A DNA stretch of 64,000 bases from Pseudoips prasinana. Lineage: Eukaryota; Arthropoda; Insecta; Lepidoptera; Nolidae. The stretch lies in assembly GCA_951640165.1 (NCBI GenBank), contig OX621240.1:5964713-6028712 (forward strand), read 5' to 3'. Both the position numbers and the translations under genes were made by a program. Below, piece by piece: positions 63,706 to 64,000 of this stretch (positions are counted from its first letter, which is position 1; each line of letters opens with the position of its first letter). Below the pieces are notes generated by a model. That model saw only the letters and a program-made list of their open reading frames with translations, was not told the DNA's origin and made no database searches.

Positions 63706-64000
63706 TAACATATTGTGATAGGAACTAAAAAAAAAAAAAAAAAAAACCATGGCATGCGTCGCCACGCCAGAAATCTGTTTTACGTGCGGCTATAGCCTTA
63801 TTTTACCCCCCTCTCGCTGCAATATTGCAAAATACATTGTATATGGTGTATTAGTTGTAGGTAACAATCTAATATTGTGGGAGACTGGTGCCTAAGCCAG
63901 GCTCAAGGCCTGGACACCAGGTCTCGACCCTATATGAAAAGTTACATTAAGTATACATTCCTAAGAACAGACGATAAAAAGCATACATAATTTGGTACAG
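63706..64000. other. unassigned, includes poly-A run
   Basis: A run of about 20 A lies at 63727-63746. A GCCAGGCTCAAGGCCTGG near-palindrome lies at about 63896-63914. No gene was seen. Confidence 0.4.

Noticed and set aside
63250..63755. Ser/Lys- and Thr-rich repetitive ORFs
   Set aside because: They translate the GAAGTC hexamer array and have no independent coding evidence.

Overview
The window is AT-rich, repeat-dense eukaryotic DNA, most likely from a moth or butterfly. The evidence is the dense mix of RTE-clade LINEs with (ATG)n tails, Helitrons ending in a GC hairpin plus CTAG, several tRNA-headed SINEs and TA-target MITEs typical of Lepidoptera. No prokaryotic feature, CRISPR array, rRNA operon or free-standing tRNA gene was seen.

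Host coding sequence is sparse. Three minus-strand exons (38969-39080, 29575-29766, 27652-27769) join in phase into about 140 residues of the extracellular ligand-binding (ANF_receptor) domain of a receptor guanylate cyclase of the natriuretic-peptide-receptor type. Their introns (9.2 kb and 1.8 kb) and both flanks consist largely of mobile elements. No exon was recognised between 39.1 and 64 kb. A possible minus-strand terminal exon of unknown identity (7815-7916) and a weaker plus-strand candidate (77-257) are flagged.

Layout. 0.6-2.7 kb: a SINE split by an RTE LINE and by a MITE. 3-14.9 kb: SINEs, Helitrons, MITEs and 5S-rRNA-derived SINE-like copies. 14.9-17.6 kb: a 5'-truncated, catalytically dead RTE LINE. 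18.3-22.7 kb: a nearly intact two-ORF LINE of the CR1/Jockey group with one frameshift in ORF2. 23-39 kb: the receptor gene segment with nested SINEs and a 1.16-kb Helitron that keeps a scrap of helicase. 40-50 kb: a SINE expanded internally into nine 73-bp units, hairpins and MITEs. 50.4-51.0 kb: a near-perfect foldback. 53.2-55.2 kb: a 2-kb terminal-inverted-repeat element in a SINE. 55.5-64 kb: nested insertions, an AAAAG microsatellite, an RTE copy split by a 5S-like element and a hexanucleotide array.

Repeat families carry letters: SINE-A to D (tRNA-headed), E and F (unclassified), G (TA-target MITE), J (short element with an RTE-like tail), K (5S-derived), N (unclassified). Element ends come from comparing copies by eye within this window, so most are good to about 10-20 bases; those with a target-site duplication or Helitron termini are exact. 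The letters are local labels, not database names.
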